Position numbers and translations under genes: made by a program. Below, piece by piece: positions 45,366-54,677 of a stretch of 64,000 bases of DNA (its first letter is position 1; each line of letters begins with the position of its first letter). This DNA comes from Aegilops tauschii subsp. strangulata. Taxonomy: Eukaryota; Streptophyta; Magnoliopsida; Poales; Poaceae. The notes under the pieces are model-generated. The model was not told the DNA's origin and did no database searches. It worked only from the letters and a program-made list of their open reading frames with translations. The stretch spans positions 149,979,148 through 150,043,147 of the forward strand of contig NC_053040.3 of NCBI RefSeq assembly GCF_002575655.3, in the 5' to 3' direction.

Positions 45366-46189
45366 ATCGCCCGGGTGGGGTGGCTGGGTGCTAAGCCACC
45401 GTACGACACACGCGACCACCACGACATGACCCTGGTCTACCTGGTGCGCCTACATTTGAGAGGTGATTTGAGAATGCAAATGAATCTTCTTTCATTTGCA
45501 AACGAATCTGTATGTATTACCTTGCCCGTGTTTTCCTTGCAAATAATTAGTCATTCGAAACGAGATACTATAAATTAATTAATGAGGAGTTATTTGAAAA
45601 AAAACGAAACGGTATCCACGGTATCCACGCTAACGTGGATTAGAGTGTGTGTCACATAATTAGTTATTTGAATTAGAGTGTGTGTCACATAGCAATCTCC
45701 AATTCTAACGTGGATTTCGCATTTCACTATATCCACGCTACTTTTTTTAATAAAATTCATATGTATATGATGAACACCATGGTAGTGAGAAAACTTTTGG
45801 ATGGATTCAAACATATGACCTACAAAAATAGCACAACAAACGAGTCAATGTCAACTTTTCCAAACCTAGTATGGCACGAATTCGTAATAATTACACATAT
45901 GTATGGTCCTCAGTTCAAATCTTACAATGTACACCAAATTGAAACATCGATATTAAGTCTAGTACTATCTACATTCAAATGTTGTTTTTAGCCCCCCCCC
46001 CCCTCGGCACACACGCTACATACTCCTGTATCGGTCAATCTTCCTCTCCTAACCACCTTAGGAAGCTATCGGTTTTCGACACACGTTCATTCTTTCTCTC
46101 CATGTTTCGATCTCTAACTCTCTCAACTATACAACCCCCTTTTTCCACTATGTTACCAAATGTATTTACCTCACACACCCGCCATTGCA

Positions 46190-47020
46190 CCCCATGCCGA
46201 GCTCTCTCTCTCTCTCTCTCCCTCCCACCCTCTCTCGCTAGATACATGCATTGCCTAGCTAGCCCCCAACCTCTCGTGCGCACGCACGCACGTTGTCTAT
46301 CTAGGTCACTCCCTCGAGACCGTCTCACTCTTTCTTCCGCACGGCAGGCCACACTCGCTCAATATCGCTCTCTTTACCTGAGTCTCGATTAACCTCGTTT
46401 TCTTTCACACACAAATGATATATCTCCCTGTTCGGGCCTCGATCGACACACTTTATACTCTCTCACGCAGATTGTCTATCTAGGTCAGTGCATCCAAGCC
46501 GCCCCCACTCTTTCGACCTCATGGCGGGGCACGCTCGCTCAATATCTCTCTCTCCCTCCCTCCCTCTCTCTCTCTCTGTCTCTCTTTGTGTGTCTCAATT
46601 GACCTCGCTCTTTCTCGGACACAAACGATATATCTCCATGTTTGAGCCCAATTCGACATATTCATATTGTATACTCTCTCAACGCACATTGTCTATCTAG
46701 GTCACTCTCTCCAACCCATATCACTCTTTCGATCGCACGACGACCCACACTCTCCCAATCTCTCTCCCTTTATATATGTAATCGATTGACCTTGCTTCCT
46801 CCCACGCACAAAATATATCTACATGTATGCGACTGGATCATCTCTCAAGCTCTATTTTACAGCCCTCACCCTTCCCAAAAGCTCAATCGGACAATATCTC
46901 TCCAGAGCATATATATCTTTTCAATGAATGCCGGACCACACTCACTTTGTCTCTCTATCTATATGTCTCTCGATTGACCTCGCTTTCTCACGCCGTATCT
47001 TCCACACATTGAAGCTACCT
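46190..47020 (+). repeat. Pyrimidine-rich tandem repeats with a unit of about 200 bp
   Basis: The phrase TTGTCTATCTAGGTCA recurs near 46290, 46468 and 46688. Each is followed by CACTC-TTTCG, CTCAAT-TCTCTCTC and TTGACCTCGCTT-type blocks and ACAAA-ATATATCTCC. Long CT/TCTCTC runs are embedded (46200-46222, 46545-46590). ORFs here are low-complexity and not credible genes. Confidence 0.65.
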
Positions 47021-47760
47021 CTCCATCCCTCACAAAGCCGGAGCTATTTACATTGCGAGGGGGACTCCAACCTTGGATTAATTTGTGTAGGCATTTATTC
47101 CGGTGGTAGATTATATTTTCGTAGCATTCGTCCCACAACTACTCCAAACACCGTTGCAAACCCCGCACGTCCCCCAATTGATTTCCCTCTGGCTCGGTCA
47201 TTGCTCTCTCGCACGTCCTTTCTCGCCTTCAACATCGCACCATGGTATTATTGCAAAAAACTCTGATTATTACAAATAAGCTACAAAACTACACACCGAT
47301 AGTCCACTTGGAATGGAACAAATTTCGACCCACAAATTAAAGTGCCACAAACTACACACCGAAGGGCCCACCTGTCATGAAACAAATTTGGACCCATATA
47401 CAAATTAAAAAATAAAGGACAAGGATCGAACATGCGACCAGGGCCTTCAAGCTGCACGTCAATAGGCAACATACGTAGAACAGCAATGTTTGTTGTACCC
47501 CCCTTTGTTCATATAATGTTTTTATATTACCATAGCCTATTTAATGGATAACATGTAATATTATTTTTAGTACATTAGTGGGACTGGCTCGTTAGGACGT
47601 ACTATTCGCCTTCACTTACTGGTGGGTTCCATGTGTGCTCTCTTTCTCTCCTCCCCTTCTGCGTTTAGACGCATGGGCAAACACGAAGAACTCGCGGGCG
47701 ATGTTGCCGTTGACCATATCTGGACGCGTTCACAAGTTACGGCACCAGTTTCACGTACTA

Positions 47761-48139
47761 GTAGTACTAGTCAATGTGTACGTGCAATGCACGTTAATTT
47801 GGAAGTATATTAACTGCATGCGGATATTAAGTAGGATATTATTTGCGTGTTATTATGTGATTAGCACTATTTTTGGCATGAAATTAACTGCACGCTAAAC
47901 GTGTTGAGCGCTCGACATTGAAGCAATCTAGGTCGTTGGATGAGAAGGAATACATGTGGCTTGATGACGTTTTATATTTAATTTGATACGGCTCTAGCAG
48001 AACATTCAATCGATCAAACCATAGATTTCATTCAGTCTGACTCTGACTTTACATTCATACGACGATCGATCTAAAATAAGCGGAAATGATAAACGTTCAG
48101 ATTTTAAGCATGGCAATCTGAACGTTTTTCATGGCAAAT
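47761..48139. other. AT-rich spacer
   Basis: Contains the palindrome ACGTGCAATGCACGT (near 47781) next to GTACTAGTAGTACTAG, which resembles ends of DNA transposon remnants. No matching partner was found. Confidence 0.35.
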
Positions 48140-48847
48140 TCAGATTACGCGGCGGCGCCGGGGGCATCTTGCGGTGGGAAGGGGCTCCTCTGCCGTGCTT
48201 TGTGTGTCGTCGGGCCACTGACCGACGGCGACAGCGGCGTCTTGCGCCGTTGTTGGCGTACTCCTAGACGTTGGCCCTAGCTTCAAGGAAGGCCACAATG
48301 TTCTAGACTTTGGTCTCCAGGAGCGAGTCAACTGGCGGGAGGAGGCGACTGGCGTTGGTGCAAGGAAGCGGTCGACGGTGGCCATCCATGCCGCTGAGGG
48401 GGGAACTGGCACCCGCGCGGGGACAGGCGTTGGCAATGGCGCGGCGGAGACATTCGTGTGCACGGGCACCGGCACGGGCGCGCACGTCAGTGCACGCGCA
48501 GGCGCATGTGCTGGCAGGTGCATGGGCATCGGCACGGGCGTGCGCGTCAGTGCACGCGCAGGCGCATGCGCTGGCAGGTGCACGGGCGCATGAAAGTCGG
48601 CCGGGACCTCGTGGAATCCCGTGGCATCAAGCTCAGCGACAATGTGTGGCTCCCAGCCCATCAATGCCACGGGGATGGGCGCTGGCGCAGTCGGGGCGAT
48701 GGGAGCGGGGACAGGCGCGGCGTATTCCGGCAAGGCCGGTTCAAGCTCGTCCCAAAGCGCCTTATGTTCTTGAGACTCCAGCTGGGTGTCTTCCTCAGGA
48801 AACTGGAAGACTAAGGGCAGACCATCGTGATGCGGCATGGCGTACAT
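48140..48847 (-). CDS. Pro/Ala-rich hypothetical protein, 235 residues
   Basis: An uninterrupted ATG-to-stop frame. The N-terminus is an ordinary globular-looking stretch (MPHHDGLPLVFQFPEEDTQ, ALWDELEPALPEY). The middle is Pro/Ala-rich with two 20-residue tandem copies containing HLPAHAPARALT, produced by the 60-bp DNA repeat at 48461-48580. The C-terminus is Arg-rich. No known domain, signal peptide or membrane segment was seen. ATG at 48847 or the second ATG at 48838 could be the start. It lies between the two copies of the duplicated segment. A frame this GC-rich can be open by chance, so it is only a candidate gene. Confidence 0.45.
   Translation of the reverse strand: MYAMPHHDGLPLVFQFPEEDTQLESQEHKALWDELEPALPEYAAPVPAPIAPTAPAPIPVALMGWEPHIVAELDATGFHEVPADFHAPVHLPAHAPARALTRTPVPMPMHLPAHAPARALTCAPVPVPVHTNVSAAPLPTPVPARVPVPPSAAWMATVDRFLAPTPVASSRQLTRSWRPKSRTLWPSLKLGPTSRSTPTTAQDAAVAVGQWPDDTQSTAEEPLPTARCPRRRRVI
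48461..48580. repeat. Two tandem 60-bp repeats
   Basis: Units 48461-48520 and 48521-48580 share GTCAGTGCACGCGCAGGCGC and CTGGCAGGTG with a few changes, followed by the start of a third unit. The length is a multiple of three, so the overlapping minus-strand frame stays open. Confidence 0.85.
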
Positions 48848-49769
48848 TTACGTCAGGCTGGTTGGAGGTAGACGACAGGAGAATCGGAGAGGAAGAGAGA
48901 AGATTGTAGCGATACCGGGTAGTGCGGGGTTGATTTTAAACTGCCGCGCCGGTGACATTAAAAGTGGGAGCAGTTGGGACGAAGGTGGGCGGCAGAGCCT
49001 GGTCAAAGGGCTCACCTCCCGGTGAGCCTGCGCAGCGGTCTACTCACACGCCTCCCTGTCAGCCAGCGCAGCGGTCTGCTCGCACGCCTCCCGTCAACTT
49101 ACACGCTTGCTTGGACGGCACCTGCCAATGAGAAGCGGGACTCGTGGCGGCACGTAAACGCCCACGGTTTCAATAGTGAAAGCGTTCGCCTTAACGTGAC
49201 AGGTCTTTGTTCCAAAATACCTTGGCTCTTCATTTATGCAACTTGTCATAAGCAGCTTGTCTCAAATTGAAGAAAAAATTACGAAGGAATATTTGTGCCA
49301 TATCACGTGACCATGCTCTGTTTCATGAATTTCTGGTCACTTTTGGATTTTCTGAAATTTAAAATCCAGGATTCGAAACAACATCATAACATGCATCATG
49401 CAATAAATTTTCAAGTGATACATCTGTCCTATTGTATTTCTTAAGAAAGGATTTGGTCAAACATTTTGCTTAGTTAGACTTCACACAAGTTATATATGCA
49501 GAGTAAAAGGATAATCCATCCATACCAGTGCATTGCGTGATATATTAACTCTTTTTTAGGGGTCCCTGATATATTAACTCAAGTAGTACTAGGCACGAAC
49601 AAACGGGCTCAATTCTGTGCTCATCCTGGTGTAGTAGTAGTAGTACTAGGCAATGCAGTTACGGGTGACCTTGGGGAGCGATGACCGAGGGAATTGAACC
49701 GTGCTCGACACGATAGGTAGCGTTGTCTAGTTACTAAATCATCCCTCCATTGTTCATCGGTAGTCATTA
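48848..49769. other. Spacer upstream of the Pro/Ala-rich ORF
   Basis: It contains a short tandem repeat near 49040-49090 (CAGCGCAGCGGTCT... CTCGCACGCCTCCC type, twice). It is otherwise AT-rich with no supported gene. At 49680-49750 the minus strand has GGTTCAATTCCC, resembling a tRNA B box. Confidence 0.4.
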
Positions 49770-50224
49770 TGGACCGGGGACATGAGGGGAATTTCCTAGG
49801 GCTGGAATTCTGGCCGCCAGATATTTCGACTCGAAACGCGGAGGCTCGACTGGTTGGGGTTGGCTAATGTGCATACCACGCACGCCACCAGAAGGACATG
49901 AGTCTGTTTTTTTTTTTAGGATTAACACGAGCCAAGGTCTGGCTGGTACGCCGTTGGGTACCATTCGAGAATACGAAAGGAATCTTTTAAATTGCCAGAC
50001 GAATCTATGTGTATTACAATGCCCGTCTTTTCCTTGCAAATAGTAATCTCGACGTGGTAATTGATTTATGACGAGTTCTTCAATTAGAGTGAGTTTGTGA
50101 TATAGTGATCTCAACGTGGATTTCACATTTCATGGTATTTCTAGTAAGTTCGTCATTGCAAATTCAAATTTAAAAGATGAACAATATGGTGGTGAGAAAA
50201 CTTTGTATGTATCAAGCATATGCC

Positions 50225-50247
50225 CACACACACACACACACACACAC
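50225..50247. repeat. (AC)n microsatellite
   Basis: About eleven consecutive CA dinucleotides. Confidence 0.95.
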
Positions 50248-50323
50248 GAACACAACAACAATCCAATAAGTATAGTGCATCTATTTTTCCAAACCATGCA
50301 TGTATGACACGAATTCAAAAATA

Positions 50324-50483
50324 CTCCTTCTGTTCCTAAATATTAGAATTTTAGAGATTTCAACAAGTGACAACATACGGAGCAAAATGAGTGAATCTAC
50401 ACTCTAAAATTTGTCTATATACATCCGTATGTGCCAGTCCATTTGAAATCTCTAAAAGGACTAATATTTAAGAATGAAGGGAG
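50324..50483. mobile_element. Stowaway MITE
   Basis: A 160-bp element with inverted ends CTCCTTCTGTTCCTAAATATTAG and its complement, flanked by TA on both sides (50322-50323 and 50484-50485). The interior has the TACGGAGCAAAATGAGTGAAT and CATCCGTATGT blocks of wheat Stowaway (Tc1/Mariner-related) families. It is absent from the matching place in copy 1 of the duplicated segment. Confidence 0.92.
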
Positions 50484-50749
50484 TAAAATGCAAGACATGC
50501 ATAGTCCTCAATTCAATATTTAAAATGAACAGGAAATTGAAACATGAATATTAAGTCTAGTACTACAGTACATGTAAATGTTGTGTTTAGGCGGAGCTAT
50601 GTAGATTGTCGGGGGTTAACCCCTCGACCTTAGATAAATTTGTGAAGCTCTGTTTAGGATTGTTTAGATTATATTTGTCCGCATCCTAGCTCCCAAACAC
50701 CGATTGTTTGTGCACCCCCCTCCTCCCCGAGATAATATCATCTGCCCCC

Positions 50750-51840
50750 ACACCTTAGATGCTATATGCTGATACAAGTTGCTTGGAGCCTGTAGATCTG
50801 AGATATAGCAACTCACATGATGTCTTAATATTTTTACAGGAAACCTTAATGAGTTTGAGAATTGCACACAATTTGTACAAAAACTACTCAGATGCCCTTG
50901 GATCCCATATCCAACGACCTCGAAGCTCGTATCACCGTAGCATCTAAGATGAAGGAGGACATCATATTCTCCTGTATGTAAGAATATCATGTGCTACCAC
51001 ACCTTAGATGCTTTGGTGATACAAGCTCTTCGGAGCCATTGGATTTGTGACCCAACAACTCCTCGGTGGTTCGAATGGTTTTTTGCAGAAAAGCTCCCAA
51101 AGAGTTCAACCACTGCTTACAAGCACAAAGACTGCTCAGATGCCATTGGGTCTCAGATCAAACGACCTCGAACCTCGTATCACCGTAGCATCCAAGCTGC
51201 GAGAGCACCTGATGTTTTCTCGCACGGGTGAATAAGAGGTGCTCCCGCACCGTAGATTCGATGGTGATACGAGTTCACGGAGATCCGGCCCACAGTAGGA
51301 GGTTTGAATGTTTTTGCAATATACGACTGAGAGAGTTTGGGAATTGCGCAGGAAGTACAAGTACTACGCATGTGCCATCTGATCACAGATCATACGACCT
51401 AGATGCTCGTATCACCGTAGCGGCTAATTAAGCTACGGGGAGCACCTAATATGAGCAATGGGGAGCCGTTGGATCCAAGAAGCAGCGACACACACGAGGC
51501 CTGAATGTTTTATTTGCAAAAAAATCTTTGGAGAGTTTGGAAATTGCGCATAAATACAAAGACTACTCCCAAGCCATTGGATCTCACTTCCAACGATGTA
51601 AAAACTCGTATCCAAGGTTGTTAGAATCGCGATTCTGTTATACGATTCTATGACTTTACTATCCAAACTTACCCATCTGATTCTACGATTTTAGTTCATA
51701 AAATCTACGTTTCTACGATCCTGGTAGTGAAGATTCTATGATTTACGATTCTACCATCAGAGCTCCGATCCGATTCAAAATCGCGATTCTGACAACCTTG
51801 CTCGTATCACCATAGCATCTAAGCTGCGGGGTGGATGTCA
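50750..51840. repeat. Four diverged tandem units of about 240 bp
   Basis: Each unit ends with ACGACCT(C)-A-CTCGTATCACCGTAGC and contains TTTTTGCA, GAGTTT-G-AATTGC-CA and GA-TCCAT-GGAGC-like blocks. Units end near 50945, 51190, 51425 and 51815. The last is split by a hAT-like MITE. No long ORF is shared. Confidence 0.7.
51613..51800. mobile_element. hAT-like MITE with 8-bp target duplication
   Basis: A 188-bp element with terminal inverted repeats CAAGGTTGTTAGAATCGCGA and its complement (one mismatch, TTAG vs TCAG). It is flanked by the exact direct repeat CTCGTATC (51605-51612 and 51801-51808). The interior is full of TACGATTCTA repeats. An 8-bp duplication and a CA..TG end fit hAT non-autonomous elements. 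Confidence 0.85.
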
Positions 51841-52270
51841 TATTCTATGCTATTGTCATTTTTGTTCGTAAAACTTGCAAAATACGTGTAACTCATGCCG
51901 TTACTTGTATAACCACGCAAAGTGTTTGTTCAAAACAACCATCCTACACTGAAATATCGGAACAACACATGGGGGTCCCACTTGTCATTGATCAAATTTG
52001 GACCTAAAACTAACAAATCTGAAAGACGAGATTCGAACTGGCAACCTGGACTACAAAGCGTAAGTCGATAGCCTTAAACAACAACAGTTGTTGGCTTTGT
52101 CCCATAACTTGATTTTATACAGTATTACATTGAGTAGAGTAGAGGGAGTGCCTCGTCAACACGTGCATGACCGTTGACTCACTTACTGGTGGGTCCCAGG
52201 TCTGCGATCTCTCTCTCCTCTCCATCGTCTAACCTTTAGACGCATGGGCACACACGAAGAGCGGCGCTAG

Positions 52271-53123
52271 CTTGCCGTGGTGTTATTATAACTAAAAAAG
52301 CTTGGAAAATAGAAGAATCGCCTAGAACAAGAGACGTTGTGGTTGGTCGAGACGGAGCTAACCACACCTATCCTCCGTGCCACGTTAGCATGATGAAGCT
52401 GTGTGGCTAGTGGGGTGTTTTCGACCAACTGGCTGGGTCCCGAGGTCGAACCATAGGTACTACTGCGTCTGATATATTTTTACACGCACATTTTTCCTCC
52501 GTGCCGAGACGTGGCACACCCTACCACACGGTTTCGGGGTCCTCCTAGGTGGTGCACGCATATATTCTTCCTTGTCGAGACGTGGGACGCCCTACCGCAC
52601 GTTTTCTGGGTCCTCCTCGGTTGTAGCGCCGAAGCAAGTAAATGAGTCGTCAAATCACGAAAGACCACCTTTACCGCCGAGTACATCAGTGAAGCACGGT
52701 GGCTAGCTAGTTGGGCTAGTGCGACCGACTAGCTAGGCTGCCGCCACATTTGTTTTTTCACCCTTTTTTTATCTCCTTGCCGGCAGGTAAATTTAAATAT
52801 CCACCGCAGTGTTGCTCTAGTCTTTGGGTGCGGCAGGCGCGGCAGGATTTTTAGTTTTTTTATTGACGGGAGCAGGCGCGGCAGGATTTTTAATTTTTTG
52901 ATTGACGGGAGAGGCGCGACAGTAATTAGTCACGATGACTCTGCCTGTAAAACCCACTGCTCCCTGATGTGAGAAGTCGTCGACTGGTGTTTTCCCATGG
53001 TGAAAACCTAAAGATTCCCCGCTCCTCGGCTCCCTCCGCCTTCCCGTAGATTGCATTGCCTTTCAGCCGTTTTGCCCCCTTTGCTTCCTCTCCCCATTGC
53101 TTCTACCTGGTGCCACGGCAGCG
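52271..53123. other. Spacer with two short tandem repeats
   Basis: Two copies of a unit of about 72 bp (GAGACGTGG-ACACCCTACC-CACG, 52485-52625) and two of about 42 bp (GGCGCGGCAGGATTTTTA, 52835-52912). No gene is supported. Confidence 0.55.
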
Positions 53124-53819
53124 CAGCAGATCACAGAGTCTGAGGTGAGGCGCTTGACACAGGAGCTCGAGGCCAAGGATGCGGAGCTCAGGGCCAAGGA
53201 CGTGGAGCTCCGTGAGCTCAAGTAGGAGAGGAGTGCCATGCTCCTCCGTTATGTGCGGGAGTTCACGGAGCTTCAAAAGCGGCAGGCGTCCACCACAAAT
53301 ATGCTCGAGGCGTTGGCGGCGTTGCTGCAGAAAGCGGGAGATATGATAGGCCGTCAGGGGAGGCGGCTGGAGTGTTAGCGGGCCGATCATGATGAGGTCC
53401 AGGATCGCCTCAGCCACTTGGTGGACCAAGTTGCCACGCACGTGTTGCGGCTGTGCGATGCCTACCATCGTGCCAGCATGACCATGCCGGCCGTCGGGCT
53501 AAACTCGTTAAACCACCCCGTCGACTTCAACGAGCTGCGGATTCCTGACCTGGTCTCCTTCTTCACCTATATCTCCGAGGAGCTGAGCCGTCTCCACGTG
53601 GTGGTGGGGGCGGAGCTGGACAAGGAGGGGTTGCGGGCTGCCGTCGCCGTTGCCGGGTGAATCCTCTCAGGGCTCCGTCACCGGAATCCATTCGTGCCAT
53701 TGGACGCCGTCTTTGACGAGCCGGCTCCCGTCGACCAGGAGTAGGCTCTGCGGGCTGTTGCACCCTGCATCACCAACGTCGTGCGCCTCGAGAAGCAGAG
53801 GGATTTCGGTGGTGTTTAG
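53124..53819 (+). pseudogene. One-frame pseudogene of a grass hypothetical protein
   Basis: A single frame of 232 codons has no frameshift but stops at 53223, 53376, 53658 and 53742 before the terminal TAG at 53817. Between the stops the sequence is clearly protein-like: a coiled coil (EVRRLTQELEAKDAELRAKD, ELQKRQASTTNMLEALA), then DRLSHLVDQVATHVLRLCDA, NHPVDFNELRIPDLVSFFTY and ELDKEGLRAAVAVAG. Several stops can come from single C-to-T changes (for example CGA to TGA at 53658). No ATG is found in frame at the 5' end. I recall similar Triticeae hypothetical proteins but know no function. Confidence 0.7.
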
Positions 53820-54677
53820 GCGTCCTCTGCATGGGCATGTCCATGTCTCGGCGCAACATGACCGTTGGATCAAAATCAGATGGTGCAGACCAGTCACTGT
53901 AGCACAAAGCATGTGGGTGTGTTTGCTTGCATTCTCATCTCAATATAGTTACATTACTGTTCATATAGTTGACATGCGCACAACATCATTTGTTATAGTC
54001 ATATCTTACTCCTACACTAGCAACAAGATTATGTAGTACTGACGTATGAACCACTGCAGATGCCTAGTAGTAGGAGCACTGTATATGTTCAAGTGGCTAC
54101 CGTGTTTCGCACTCCTCCGTCGTAAGAGTGGAAACGCTTGCTGTAATCATTTTTTTCTTCAGAAAAATAGTGGACTCGCTCTACCATGCGCATCCTCCTC
54201 GACGGTCGTCGGGAACTTTGCTACTCACTTTCGCCGACGTGTGGGACAGCCATCATCAGGGTCCACCAGCCATGCACTAAACTACTCTGTAGTAGAGTGC
54301 CCAACTGCATGGTAGACTTCCCCGATCGAAGCGTCACAGTAATGCCCAATGAGCCATCAAATCACAAAACCCCCTCCTTTCCAGCAGTAAGTTGGACGGA
54401 CGAAGCAACCATCATTTCACTCTTCTCTCTCAGCTTCCTCTCTACCCAACCCTCGCTTCTCCCTCATCTTGTTCCACATTTCTTCAAGAAAACCCCGACT
54501 TGCTTCTGCCATTGTTCTTCTCTCCCAAAGATGGAAAGGTAAGCGCATCAATGGTGTTGATTCTGGCCAAGGCCCGATCTTGCAACCCCGAGACTGATCC
54601 TATAACTCCCTCTCTGTTCTTCTTTTGGGTTTGTGATTATGGTTTCTTTTCTTTTATTTCTATTTGATAGTTTCTAG
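53820..54677. other. Upstream region of B3-like gene A
   Basis: 54190-54430 is similar to 58030-58240 upstream of B3-like gene B (shared CAGTAATGCCCAATGAGCC, GTCAAATCACAAAA and AGCAGTAAG-TGGA-GGACGAAGC). ATGGAAAG followed by GTAAGC at 54531-54538 may be a first exon or leader. Confidence 0.5.

Larger units (their letters stand above)
45120..47760. repeat. Duplicated segment, copy 1
   Basis: It shares, in the same order, at least five blocks with 49770-52270: GGGCTGGAATT...CCGCCAGATATTTC; TATGTATTAC...TGCCCGT-TTTTCCTTGCAAAT; the block from about 45540 to 45990 (GTGGATTTC, GGTGAGAAAACTTT-type, GAAACAT-ATATTAAGTCTAGTACTA); the CACCTGTCAT-AAATTTGGACC block; and CACTTACTGGTGGGT...GACGCATGGGCA. 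The middle parts differ. Confidence 0.7.
49770..52270. repeat. Duplicated segment, copy 2
   Basis: It is collinear with copy 1 at 45120-47760. It differs by a Stowaway MITE (50324-50483), an (AC)n run and a middle part made of four repeats of about 240 bp (50750-51840) in place of the pyrimidine-rich repeats of copy 1. Confidence 0.7.

Noticed and set aside
46035..46392. Long frames in the CT-rich repeats (both strands)
   Set aside because: They are made of Ser/Leu or Arg/Glu runs produced by the dinucleotide repeats; not protein-like.
48310..48909. 199-codon plus-strand frame overlapping the Pro/Ala-rich ORF
   Set aside because: It is GC-rich and Arg/Ala-rich throughout, with no protein-like N-terminus; the minus-strand frame is more convincing.
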